Notes: generated by a model from the sequence alone, not told the origin. A stretch of 64,000 nucleotides of DNA from UBA4421 sp028228615 (GCA_028228615.1 JAOJBS010000003.1:88463-152462); one strand, 5' to 3'; shown: positions 44,810 through 53,757, numbered from the stretch's first letter. Numbers and translations are program-made.

Positions 44810-47683
44810 ATGCTTACAAGAAAAATAGTTGGCCTTTGCTTAGGCCTTATATTGAGTCATGCCACTGTGGCGCAAACCGTTTATCAGGTTTCAATAGGCA
44901 GTTACAAAAACCAGACCAATGCAGAAAACGCAGCGGCAAAAGCTGCCCGAGAATTAGGCGATGGCTATTCAGTAGAGGCCGCACAAACGGGTAGCGGTAG
45001 CTTATATAGGGTACTTTCAGAGCCGGTACTATCACGCAGTGCAGCAGACGTTGTCAGCGCCAAAGCTCGGCGAGCAAATATTACCGGAGCGTGGGTACTG
45101 AAGCGCAACCTCCCGGTGGCCGCGTCCAAGGTTAATGCCACTGGAGTTTCTAGTCGTTCACTACCAAATACACAGAATCCGCAAAGCCTGCCAACGCTAG
45201 ATTCTCCATCAGAATCTGGAACCAAAATTTCGTCCACAAATTCTTCCACCAATAAAGACAATGTCAATGCCCCGCGCTCAGGCGTACAACCTTTAAATGG
45301 CCGCAAAGGCATACCTGTATCACTTGCCGGTCAGAGTGGCGGCGTAACTGAAGCCGGCGCGCTGAACATACGCCGGACCGACGAAGCCCAAACACCGTTC
45401 AAGATAGACGGCATTTTAGACGAACCCATTTGGCGAGAGATCAACGCCATTGACGACTTTGTAGTCGTTGAACCAGACACCCTGGAAAAAGGCACATACG
45501 CGACCAACGTTAAAATTGCCTATACCGACGAAGGACTTTATGTCGCCGCAGAAATGGAGCAACCCGAAGAAACCCTGATTCGGAGGCTCTCCGGTAGAGA
45601 CATTTATTCAGGCCTCAATAGAGACAGCATCAATATAACGTTAGACACCTCAGGCGAAGGATTATACGGGTTTTGGTTTGGCATAAATTTGGGTGATTCT
45701 CTGATGGACGGCAGCGTGCTGCCAGAACGCAGATTCTCTAACGAATGGGATGGCCCATGGCGAGGGGCAAGCGCGCAAAATGATAGCGGCTGGTCCGCAG
45801 AATTTTTCATTCCCTGGAGTGCCATATCTATGCCTAAGGCCGACGATACTCGAAATATGGGCATATTCCTGTCGCGCAAAGTCGCTCATCTTGACGAGCG
45901 CTGGGGATTCCCTGCATTACCCAATACCACGCCAAAGTTTTTGTCCGCGTTGCAAACCATCGAAATGCAGGGCGTAGCACCACGCCAGCAATATAATATT
46001 TATCCTTTTGCCGCAGCCACGGCAGATCAGATAGATGACGAGACACGCTATCGCGTTGGCGCAGATATGTTCTGGCGGCCGTCTAGCAACTTCCAACTGA
46101 ACGCAACTGTTAACCCAGACTTTGGCAACGTTGAATCAGATGACGTAGTTATTAACCTCAGCGCCACTGAAACATTTTTTCCTGAGAAACGCTTATTCTT
46201 TGTCGAAGGCCAAGAAATTTTTGTCGCTAGTCCGCGTGCGGACACACGCAGCTCCGGCGTCGGTCAAGGGGGACCACCTACTACATTGGTCAACACCAGG
46301 CGTATCGGCGGCAGGCCACAAGCACCCACATTGGCCTTGGGCCAAACGGTCTCTAGTCGGGAGCAAAATTTACCTGTAGATCTACTCGGTGCGGCCAAAG
46401 CAACAGGGCAAATCGGTAAGTTCCGCTATGGCGTATTAGGCGCATTTGAGGACGAAGTAGAGCTTGAGACCATGGTCAACAATCAACCGGTGAGACTCAA
46501 CCAAGATGGCTCAAATTACGGAATCGGCCGCCTGTTGTATGAAAATGGTTCAGGCGGCAGCTACAAGGCTGTAGGCGTGCTGTCTACGGTAGTTGAACAC
46601 CAAGATCGCAGCGCTTACGTCACAGGCATAGACACCCACTATCTGTCAGCTAACGGTAAGTTACAGGCAGATAGTCAAATATTTAGATCAGATCTGACAG
46701 ACAGCGATGTCGGTTACGGCGGCTTTATCGACTTTGAATATACGTTCCGTCAGGGCGTACAACAACGTCTAGGCATTGAACACTTCGATGACAACGTCAA
46801 CATCAACGACCTAGGTTATCAAGCGCGTAACAACTACACGCAGGTCAGAACAGCCCACACTAGAACTTCTTCAGATCTCACTTGGGCGCGCAACAACCAA
46901 TTCGACATACGCGGCGCAGTACAAGAAAACGGCGACGGCTTCCTTACCCGAGCCGGTGTCTTTCTCTCCAACAGAGCTACTTTTAACAATCTAACCAGCA
47001 TCACAGGGCGCATAAGCCACTTTGCACCTGGTTATGACGACCTCAATAGTTTCGGTAATGGCGTTTATCGCATTGAAGAGAAAACCGCAGCGGGCCTTAG
47101 TTTTGACTCCAACTCAGCAAAGGCTGTGAGCTTTGGCGTTGGCCTTGGCTATGAAGAAGAAGACCTCGGCGGTGACAGCTATTACTATCATGCTAACGTT
47201 AACTGGCGACCACTAGACGGTTTAAGCATTGGCGCAGGCGTAAGATATCTGGATCGTGACGGTTGGTTGTTGCACCAAGAAAATCGTAACTTCACTACAT
47301 TCTCTGCAGAACAGTGGCAGCCAAATCTTAACGTTGAATATTTTCTCAGCGCTAAACAGCAATTCAAAATTTCCGTGCAATGGATTGGCATACGCGCCGA
47401 AGAGAATGGCTTCTACCTTTCTCCGGCCATATCCGGCGACTTAATCCAGACCACTAAACCGGCTGGGCCATCCGACTCATTCTCCATCTCAGACATGGTT
47501 TTTCAGGCTCGCTACCGTTGGGAAATTGCACCACTATCCGACCTATTCATTGTCTACAGCCGGACCTCTGATTTAACTCAAGCACTACGCCAAGACAATT
47601 TTGACGACCTGCTAGACAACGCTTGGCAAGAGCCAGTGGGTGACCAATTCGTTATGAAAATACGCTACCGCTTTGGCTCATAA
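44810..47683 (+). CDS. Outer-membrane protein with SPOR, CBM9-like and DUF5916 parts
   Basis: This 957-residue protein has a signal peptide (about residues 1-21), a SPOR-like repeat domain (TVYQVSIGSYKNQTNAENAA to WVLKRN, about 23-100), a Ser/Thr/Asn-rich linker to about 170, a CBM9-like domain (DGILDEPIWREINAIDDF, then ISLDTS-type strands with WDGPWRG) and a DUF5916 beta-barrel part with NATVNPDFGNVESDDVVINLSATE and FFPEKRLFFVEGQEIF, ending in KIRYRFGS. The barrel half suggests an outer-membrane location. SPOR domains bind denuded glycan strands at division septa, so its fusion here could tether the barrel to peptidoglycan. Function is unknown. GGAAG lies upstream of ATG 44810. Confidence 0.82.
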   Translation: MLTRKIVGLCLGLILSHATVAQTVYQVSIGSYKNQTNAENAAAKAARELGDGYSVEAAQTGSGSLYRVLSEPVLSRSAADVVSAKARRANITGAWVLKRNLPVAASKVNATGVSSRSLPNTQNPQSLPTLDSPSESGTKISSTNSSTNKDNVNAPRSGVQPLNGRKGIPVSLAGQSGGVTEAGALNIRRTDEAQTPFKIDGILDEPIWREINAIDDFVVVEPDTLEKGTYATNVKIAYTDEGLYVAAEMEQPEETLIRRLSGRDIYSGLNRDSINITLDTSGEGLYGFWFGINLGDSLMDGSVLPERRFSNEWDGPWRGASAQNDSGWSAEFFIPWSAISMPKADDTRNMGIFLSRKVAHLDERWGFPALPNTTPKFLSALQTIEMQGVAPRQQYNIYPFAAATADQIDDETRYRVGADMFWRPSSNFQLNATVNPDFGNVESDDVVINLSATETFFPEKRLFFVEGQEIFVASPRADTRSSGVGQGGPPTTLVNTRRIGGRPQAPTLALGQTVSSREQNLPVDLLGAAKATGQIGKFRYGVLGAFEDEVELETMVNNQPVRLNQDGSNYGIGRLLYENGSGGSYKAVGVLSTVVEHQDRSAYVTGIDTHYLSANGKLQADSQIFRSDLTDSDVGYGGFIDFEYTFRQGVQQRLGIEHFDDNVNINDLGYQARNNYTQVRTAHTRTSSDLTWARNNQFDIRGAVQENGDGFLTRAGVFLSNRATFNNLTSITGRISHFAPGYDDLNSFGNGVYRIEEKTAAGLSFDSNSAKAVSFGVGLGYEEEDLGGDSYYYHANVNWRPLDGLSIGAGVRYLDRDGWLLHQENRNFTTFSAEQWQPNLNVEYFLSAKQQFKISVQWIGIRAEENGFYLSPAISGDLIQTTKPAGPSDSFSISDMVFQARYRWEIAPLSDLFIVYSRTSDLTQALRQDNFDDLLDNAWQEPVGDQFVMKIRYRFGS

Positions 47684-47732
47684 TTCACTATCAACTGCAA
47701 TACGTAACGCAGAATATTGCGCGGAGAATTTT

Positions 47733-48587
47733 ATGCTAGACATTCAACCAACGGGCGAGGCTTGCGGCGCTACAGTTACAGGCATTGACCTATCTACACC
47801 GTTAACCGTCGATGCGATAGACGCCATTAGAGCGGCTTGGATAGAACACCAGGTGATCGTTTTTCCTGAGCAAAAACTGAGTGATGAAGATTTAGTACGC
47901 ATTACAAACGACTTAGGTTCTATTGGCGACGACCCCTACTTTGTCTCCATCAACGAAAACACACCGGTAGTGGCACTAACGCGCAAGGCCGACGAAAAAG
48001 CGCCTGTATTTGCTGAAGTTTGGCACACCGACTGGAGCTTCAAGAAAGAGCCGCCCATTGGCACTTGTCTATACAGCCTAACCATTCCACCAGTAGGTGG
48101 CGACACTGGCTTCACCAATCAACAGAAAGCGTTAGCAGAAATGCCCAGCGAACTGCGAGCCCGGTTGGAAGGCAAAGTCGCCCTGCACTCAGCCGCCGCA
48201 GGATATGGCCCAGACGGCGCCTATGGTACCCGCGAGAAAGGCTCTGATCGCAGCATGAAGATTCTCTATTCAGAAGATGCACATGACATTGAAACCCATG
48301 CCATTATCAACGTGCACCCAGAATCTGGCAAGGAAACCATTTTTGGTACAGCGGGTTACATCTGCGGCATAGAAGGCATGGCGCAAGAGGAAGCAAACCA
48401 GTTAATTTTGGATTTGTACCAATGGCAAACCCGCCCTGAATTTCAATATACCCACAAGTGGCAGGAAAACATGCTGGTTATTTGGGACAACCGCTGCGTA
48501 CTGCACAAAGCCAATGGCGGTTACGATGGCTATGATCGGGAATTGCATAGAACCACTATTGCTGGCGCGCCTGAACTATGTCTATGA
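47733..48587 (+). CDS. TauD/TfdA family Fe(II)/2-oxoglutarate dioxygenase (first)
   Basis: This 284-residue dioxygenase has the facial triad H98-x-D100 (VWHTDWSF) and H258 (NRCVLHKANGG), with the 2-oxoglutarate-binding arginine in RELHRTT near residue 273. ATG 47733 has GGAG ahead and yields a normal TauD length; the frame from 47673 overlaps the upstream gene and lacks a site. It follows the DUF5916 gene by 49 bases in the same direction. TauD-type enzymes hydroxylate sulfonates, phenoxyacids, betaine precursors or similar small molecules; here the substrate is unknown. Two further TauD/TfdA proteins occur at 52213 and 57319. Confidence 0.92.
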   Translation: MLDIQPTGEACGATVTGIDLSTPLTVDAIDAIRAAWIEHQVIVFPEQKLSDEDLVRITNDLGSIGDDPYFVSINENTPVVALTRKADEKAPVFAEVWHTDWSFKKEPPIGTCLYSLTIPPVGGDTGFTNQQKALAEMPSELRARLEGKVALHSAAAGYGPDGAYGTREKGSDRSMKILYSEDAHDIETHAIINVHPESGKETIFGTAGYICGIEGMAQEEANQLILDLYQWQTRPEFQYTHKWQENMLVIWDNRCVLHKANGGYDGYDRELHRTTIAGAPELCL

Positions 48588-48618
48588 CAAACTTTGTCTC
48601 TTGCAGACTTTATCTCTC

Positions 48619-48645
48619 ACAAAGTTTGACTCTCACAAACTTTGT
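48619..48645. repeat. Inverted repeat between dioxygenase and PQQ dehydrogenase genes
   Basis: ACAAAGTTTG (48619-48628) pairs with CAAACTTTGT (48636-48645). A third related copy, ACAAACTTTGTCTC, lies at about 48587-48600. A further stem CTCGTTTAG/CTAAACGAG follows at 48676-48714. Lying between convergent genes, these may end transcripts, but there is no T-tract. Confidence 0.4.
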
Positions 48646-48716
48646 GTCTGGCACCCAGGCAACTAAAGTCCTCGCCTCGTTTAGACAAGTCTAGATTAGG
48701 ATAGCCTAAACGAGCA

Positions 48717-50789
48717 CTATTCGTCGGGTAGAGCGAAGGCTACTAGATAGTCCGCGGTAGAACCAATAGGACTCCGCGCATCGCCGCCTGCCGCCATCAC
48801 AATAAACTGCTTTTGCCGCCCACTTTTATCCTCAACGCTGTAACTCATAGGAATTGAATTTGCTGGGCTTGGCAGGTCATGACGCCAAAGCACCTCACCC
48901 GTATCTGTATCGTATGCTGATACTGCGCTATCAAATAGAGAGCCAATCACCACAAAGCCTGCCTCACTCAGCAAAGGGCCGCCTACTTGCGGTAGGCCCA
49001 ATTTCGCCAAGCCAAAACCAAGTGAACCATGTGGCTGACGCCAAACTTGTTTCTGAGTGTTCAAATCTAATACCAGCAACTCACCAAAAGGCGGCCCTGC
49101 ACACGGCATGACGCCAAGATACGGGTCCATCATCATCTCTCTGGCCATATAAAAACCTGTGCCCAACTGCAGACCCAACTCAACACCCGACTCTATATCT
49201 AGCCGCTGCAATATCTGCTCATAGGCTGCAAACTGCTCATCCATTGAGATATCCCTGTCGCTCATCACGGCAAGTAGGTCTTCAGTGCCCGCAGTGCTTA
49301 TAAGTTTAGTTCTGAAGGCCAAGTTGTTCACATGAGCCACAATTAAGCCACGCTGCTCATCTACCGCCACACCCCCCCAACTGCTGGCGCCCATATTGCT
49401 GGGTAGCCCAATGGTCCAATCCGTGGTGATGGGGTCATATATGTCACCGATGCGCGAGGTTTTCTCAACGCCATTGCACAAATTGAGCAAGGATCCGCCC
49501 GACTCATAACTACGTGATAACTGAAATGCTTTAGGCGGAAAAACCTGGGTTGGGGACAACGCCTCAGCTAACGGCCCATATCGCGGCACCGCCTGTTCGC
49601 TCACATCAATAAGGGCCTCACCGGTTTCTCTGTTAAGCACAAAGATGAAGCCCATCTTGGTGCTTTGAATCAGCGCAGGTACCTCAACGCCGCCCAACGT
49701 GATGTCAGCAATAGAAGGAATTGATGGCACGTCAAAATCCCAAAAATCTTTCTTCACAGTTTGAAAGTGCCAAACGTATTCACCCGTAGAGCCGCGCAGG
49801 GCAACGATAGAGGAACCATAGTGACCCATGTCCTCAGCCCCCTCTCTATAATAGTCAGGGGCAGGATTGCCCGTAGGCAAGAATATCAAATCGCGCTGGG
49901 GATCTATGGCAAAACCCGCCCACACATTAGGGGTGGCCAGAGCATAGCCCGCGTCACTAACCAAGCCTTTGGTATAATCGAAATTTGGCGGCGCTAAATC
50001 AAACGCCCAAACCAGCTCGCCCGATTGCGTATCAAAACCACGGACAACACCACTTGGCGCATCAACCCGCTGGTTATCGGCAATGGCAGAACCCACAACA
50101 ACCACGTCTCCAATGACACTAGGCGGCGACGTCACCTGATATTCCTGGGGCCACCACAACTCGCCCACCCCTTCCTTCAACAATACCTCTCCGCTCTCGC
50201 CAAAGTCTTTGCAGTGCTGACCGGTGGCGCTATCAATTGCGATCAACCTAGCATCATTGGTGGCAACAAAAATACGCGATTTACAGGATTGGTTAGATTT
50301 AGGAAGTTCCCTGATTGCGCTGCTTGAGTGCCATTGAGCGACCGCACGACAGTTGGCTTGGTTAGGGTAATCTACTTTAGCCACTTCAGGGTCGAAACGC
50401 CAAAACTCTGCCCCCGTTAGCGGATCCAGGGCAATGACTTGGTTGTGCGGTGTACACAACACCAGTTGGCCGTTCACCAATATCGGCGTGGATTGAAAGA
50501 CGCTGTTCAGATCACCAGTCCGAAATGTCCAAGCCACTTCCAGATCAGCAACATTGTCCTTATTAATTTGCTCAAGCTTAGTTGCGCGGCGACTGCCAGA
50601 ACCGGCGTAATTTGCCCACTGGGATGTCTTCCTGATTTCAGCTGCTACTTCTGGTCCAGCAATAAAGTTGTCGAAATCTCCGCTCATACACCCGCTTAAC
50701 ACTAGCCCTATGGCAATATAGCCAAGGTTAGATTTCTGCGCATACAGCGACCTCCAAACGACAGTCATACTGACAAATACCTTGAACAT
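48717..50789 (-). CDS. PQQ-dependent dehydrogenase lipoprotein
   Basis: This 690-residue quinoprotein has a lipoprotein signal (lipobox LSGC, about residue 34) and the eight-bladed PQQ beta-propeller pattern: repeated W-x-F/tryptophan-docking segments such as VAWTFRTGDLN, TGAEFWRFDPEV, KDFWDFDVPSIPSI and VWRQPHGSLGFG. The opening SQWANYAGSGSRRATKLEQINKDNV is that of the glucose/quinate/alcohol dehydrogenase group. It would oxidise sugars or alcohols in the periplasm and pass electrons to the quinone pool or a cytochrome. GGGAAG precedes ATG 50789. No PQQ synthesis gene is in the window. It is divergent from the selenoprotein operon and shares its promoter region. Confidence 0.9.
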   Translation of the reverse strand: MFKVFVSMTVVWRSLYAQKSNLGYIAIGLVLSGCMSGDFDNFIAGPEVAAEIRKTSQWANYAGSGSRRATKLEQINKDNVADLEVAWTFRTGDLNSVFQSTPILVNGQLVLCTPHNQVIALDPLTGAEFWRFDPEVAKVDYPNQANCRAVAQWHSSSAIRELPKSNQSCKSRIFVATNDARLIAIDSATGQHCKDFGESGEVLLKEGVGELWWPQEYQVTSPPSVIGDVVVVGSAIADNQRVDAPSGVVRGFDTQSGELVWAFDLAPPNFDYTKGLVSDAGYALATPNVWAGFAIDPQRDLIFLPTGNPAPDYYREGAEDMGHYGSSIVALRGSTGEYVWHFQTVKKDFWDFDVPSIPSIADITLGGVEVPALIQSTKMGFIFVLNRETGEALIDVSEQAVPRYGPLAEALSPTQVFPPKAFQLSRSYESGGSLLNLCNGVEKTSRIGDIYDPITTDWTIGLPSNMGASSWGGVAVDEQRGLIVAHVNNLAFRTKLISTAGTEDLLAVMSDRDISMDEQFAAYEQILQRLDIESGVELGLQLGTGFYMAREMMMDPYLGVMPCAGPPFGELLVLDLNTQKQVWRQPHGSLGFGLAKLGLPQVGGPLLSEAGFVVIGSLFDSAVSAYDTDTGEVLWRHDLPSPANSIPMSYSVEDKSGRQKQFIVMAAGGDARSPIGSTADYLVAFALPDE

Positions 50790-50918
50790 TTTACTTCCCG
50801 ATTGATCTGCTGGAGTCAGTTTAACCTACCAGCATGGACACCGAATCGCAAAACGGCCCGGGTATTGACCTACCTACGCACTTCTCTCAGTTATACCTCA
50901 ACTTGACAGCGCTACATA

Positions 50919-50941
50919 TAATGTCACTATTAATGACATTA
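50919..50941. promoter_or_regulatory. Palindromic operator upstream of the selenoprotein operon
   Basis: TAATGTCA (50919-50926) and TGACATTA (50934-50941) are perfect 8-bp arms around 7 bases. A TATAAT at 50917-50922 overlaps the left arm and TTGACA lies at 50903-50908, so binding would block the promoter. The TetR regulator at the end of the same operon is the obvious candidate binder (inference). Confidence 0.65.
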
Positions 50942-50976
50942 AATTCATGCAGTTAACTTCATATAAGAGTACAATC

Positions 50977-52209
50977 ATGGTGCGCCTAATTGATCTTCCC
51001 GAATACGAGCGGGACCACTTACTCGAGAAAAACATGCCGCCTCTGGGCCCACTGCCTTGGCACGATAATGCCAAGCCTTTGAGTGCAAAGCGTATTGCCC
51101 TGATCACTACCGCAGGCCTGCACTTTCGTGGCGACAACGCATTTGATTTTGCCGATCCTACCTTTCGACCCATATCCATTGACGACGACGCTAATGATTT
51201 GATCATGAGTCACAGCTCAGCGAACTTTGATCGTAGTGGTTTTGTAGAAGATGTGAATTTAGTTTTTCCTATTGAGCGCTTTCAAGAATTGCTTGCTGAC
51301 AAGGCCATCGGCTCGCTGGCAGACGTACATTACAGCTTTATGGGCGCAGGCCTCATGCCTAAAGTCTATGAGAAGAGTGCGATGCAAGTGGCAGGCCTGC
51401 TCAAACAAGATCAGGTGGACGCCGTATTTTTAACGCCAGTCTGACCCAACTGCACTCGCGCCGTGTGCGCGCTGAGCTACTATTTAGAAAGAGCGGGCAT
51501 CATGACCACGGGCATCAGCTTGGTCCGTGAAAATGCAGAAAGTATGCAGCCACCGCGCTCGCTGTGGGTACCCTTTCCACTGGGTAGACCGTTGGGTAAA
51601 CCCAATGACAAAGCATTTCAGCACCGAGTTATTGCAGCGGCCCTTGCATTACTTGAGCGCACAGCAGGCCCCGTCCTTGAGGATTATCCAGAGGACGCGC
51701 CAAGCGTAAGCATCGAGGAGTCGGCCGCTTGCCCGGTTTCGTTCGGCAATACGCAGGCCGAAGCAACTAACTGGGCCGCGCGCTTAGTAAGCGAACTGAC
51801 GCAAATGCAGCCTTGGTACGATTTGGGTAAACGCAGGCGCAACGGACGCTCTTTAGTGGGTGTAGCCGGCGAACCCATGCAAACTATACTCAAAAAATTA
51901 GCCGAATTATTAGATTCGGACACCTTGCCTACCGCTGAACTTAAATGGTTTAAGCTCGCGATAGAGGATGCCAAGGTGTTTTATATCGAAGCGCTAACCG
52001 CCCAGCCGGGCGAATACTCTGCCCAAGCCATAGAGCAAATTTTATGGCATGAAACACATTTGGGCGCCGGTTTAAGGGTTTTTTATGAGCGATTTACGGC
52101 AACACCCAAGCTCGCCATCATGGCGCGGATGGTAGCCTCCCGTGAAGCCATAGGCGGCTCTACAGGCGAGGAAATAGAAATTAACGACATCACTAAAAAG
52201 GAAAAATGA
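50977..52209 (+). CDS. GrdB/PrdB-like selenoprotein with in-frame TGA (selenocysteine) at codon 156
   Basis: This 410-codon frame is open from ATG 50977 to TGA 52207-52209 except for one in-frame TGA at 51442-51444. It belongs to the glycine/sarcosine/betaine/D-proline reductase selenoprotein B family: RGDNAFDFADPTFRPI, SHSSANFDRSGFVEDVN, LVFPIERFQELL, DVHYSFMGAG, then FLTPV-U156-PNCTRAVCAL and YLERAGIMTTGISLVREN. The TGA falls exactly where the redox residue of UxxC (U156, C159, plus C164) is expected, and relatives with Cys there would read CPNC. A SECIS-like hairpin follows. The C-terminal 150 residues form an extra helical domain. It starts a three-gene operon with a dioxygenase and a TetR regulator. 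Reaction unknown. Confidence 0.85.
51455..51476 (+). promoter_or_regulatory. SECIS-like hairpin after the in-frame TGA
   Basis: CTC (51455-51457) pairs with GAG (51474-51476) and GCGC (51458-51461) with GCGC (51467-51470), leaving a 3-base GCT bulge and a 5-base loop CGTGT. The loop begins 17 bases after TGA and has G as its second base, within the usual bacterial SECIS limits (16-37 bases, G in the first two loop positions). Confidence 0.6.
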
Positions 52210-52212
52210 GCA

Positions 52213-53061
52213 ATGAAAGTAACCCCAATAACAGCTGATTTTGTTGCCGATATCGAAAGCGTCAATTTGACCACCATCAACGACACTGAATTTGAGCAGC
52301 TCTATAGCGCGTGGCTTGAGTACGGTGTGTTAAGAATTCGTAATCAAGACTTAGATGACGAGCAACTGCAAACTTTCAGCAAACGCTTTGGCCCATTGGA
52401 AGAGGCGCCCTTTGGCCGCATGTCAGAAGAGGACAAAGCGAAGATTAAACATCGTTATGTCACGACACTGTCTAATATTATTGCCGACGGCAAACCCATC
52501 GGCGGCTTGGGCAACTCAGAGGCCACTTGGCACTCAGATATGACATACATCGAGACGCCGCCACCGGCTAGTTTGCTCTTAGGTATCGAAATTCCCGAGC
52601 AAGGGGGCGATACCCATTTCGCCAATCAGTATGCTGCCCTTGAGGCATTGCCTGGCGACCTGCGCAAAATAATAGAAACGCTAACCGTCAAACACAACGC
52701 CGCGCACACAAGTGTCGGCAAGCTGCGACCCGGATTCGAGGCCTTCGATGATCCTCGTGAGGCGCCGGGGGCCATCCATCCAATGATCAAAACCCACAAT
52801 GAAAGCGGCAGACCGGCCCTGTACCTAGGCCGCCGAGAATGGGCCTATATTCCAGGTCTGTCAGTGACCGAGAGCGAAGCACTTTTAGATGAATTGTGGG
52901 CATATGTAGCGCTTGAGGAAAATACTTGGACACAAAAATGGCAGCCACTGGACCTTATTATTTGGGACAACCGCTGCGTTATGCACAGACGCGATGGCTT
53001 TGACCAAAACAGCCGCCGCTATATGCGTCGCTGCCAAGTACTGGATCGCAATGCCGTTTAA
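52213..53061 (+). CDS. TauD/TfdA family dioxygenase (second), in selenoprotein operon
   Basis: This 282-residue Fe(II)/2-oxoglutarate dioxygenase has H107-x-D109 (TWHSDMTYIETPPPASLL), distal H258 (WDNRCVMHRRDGF) and the arginine near R269 in SRRYMRR. It starts three bases after the selenoprotein stop and is followed with overlap by a TetR gene, so the three are one operon. TauD-type enzymes use oxygen and 2-oxoglutarate to hydroxylate small molecules; coupling to a selenol reductase-like protein is not an arrangement I know. It is a different protein from the first TauD at 47733, sharing little beyond the fold motifs. Confidence 0.93.
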   Translation: MKVTPITADFVADIESVNLTTINDTEFEQLYSAWLEYGVLRIRNQDLDDEQLQTFSKRFGPLEEAPFGRMSEEDKAKIKHRYVTTLSNIIADGKPIGGLGNSEATWHSDMTYIETPPPASLLLGIEIPEQGGDTHFANQYAALEALPGDLRKIIETLTVKHNAAHTSVGKLRPGFEAFDDPREAPGAIHPMIKTHNESGRPALYLGRREWAYIPGLSVTESEALLDELWAYVALEENTWTQKWQPLDLIIWDNRCVMHRRDGFDQNSRRYMRRCQVLDRNAV

Positions 53062-53671
53062 CCCTCAACCCATGAGCGCCCAAGCGCCCACCGACGGTAG
53101 GCGCGAGCGCACGGGGGCCACTCGCAACCTCATATTGGCAACGGGGAGACGACTCATTATTGAGGGCAACGGCGAACCCACCGCAAAAGAAATCGCCGAG
53201 GCAGTTGGCATCACCACAAGAACCTTGTTTCGGCATTTTCCAGACATGGGCACATTGCTGGTTACCATAATGGAGCAGGCACAAGAACAGGCCCGTAGCG
53301 TGATGGATGAACCCTTCCCCAGCGATCTTTCACCCGCAAAGAACTGGTTAGAACTTTTGCAAATTGTGGTAAGGCGCAGAACCCGGACGTACGAGTATAT
53401 TTTACCCCTACACATTTCGCCCACCATTCAGCGCCATTGGAGAACTCAAGACCAGGCGACAATAGGCAAGGGTGTCCGGCGGCGACGCAAACGCTTACAG
53501 GACATACTGCCCAAACAGCTCACCTCAAACACACTTTTGTTTGAAGCCCTAGATGCAACACTGAGCATTGAATTCTGGATCAGCCTTCGCGTAGACCAAG
53601 GCTTGAGCATTGCTGAGGCGACCAAAGTACTGAATTACTCAGTAGATCGCATAGTCGGCCAGCCCAGATAA
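53051..53671 (+). CDS. TetR family transcriptional regulator
   Basis: This 206-residue regulator has the TetR helix-turn-helix in RNLILATGRRLIIEGNGEPTAKEIAEAVGITTRTLFRHFPDMGTLLVTI, the first 65 residues or so, followed by a helical ligand-binding domain. Start ATG 53051 overlaps the end of the dioxygenase gene by 11 bases, implying coupled translation; the ATG at 53072 is an alternative, and the longer frame from 52913 is out of keeping with the family. It probably represses the operon from the palindrome at 50919-50941 and releases in response to the substrate or product. That link is inference. Confidence 0.9.
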   Translation: MPFNPQPMSAQAPTDGRRERTGATRNLILATGRRLIIEGNGEPTAKEIAEAVGITTRTLFRHFPDMGTLLVTIMEQAQEQARSVMDEPFPSDLSPAKNWLELLQIVVRRRTRTYEYILPLHISPTIQRHWRTQDQATIGKGVRRRRKRLQDILPKQLTSNTLLFEALDATLSIEFWISLRVDQGLSIAEATKVLNYSVDRIVGQPR

Positions 53672-53728
53672 AGACAGGGTAAGCCTTAGCAAAACGTCCC
53701 TAATCTGCCCTTATGGCTAAATCTTGGC

Positions 53729-53757
53729 AAAAAAAAGCCCCGGCATACCGAGGCTTT
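53729..53757 (-). terminator. Terminator of the second BVMO gene
   Basis: AAAGCC (53734-53739) pairs with GGCTTT (53752-53757), with an inner CGG/CCG stem, one mismatch and CATA loop. On the minus strand it runs into eight Ts. It is oriented for the monooxygenase gene that ends at 53841. Confidence 0.85.

Noticed and set aside
51463..52209. Second frame with a GTG start read as a separate gene
   Set aside because: It is the same frame as 50977-51444, has no good ribosome site, and begins inside a conserved motif of the selenoprotein B family.
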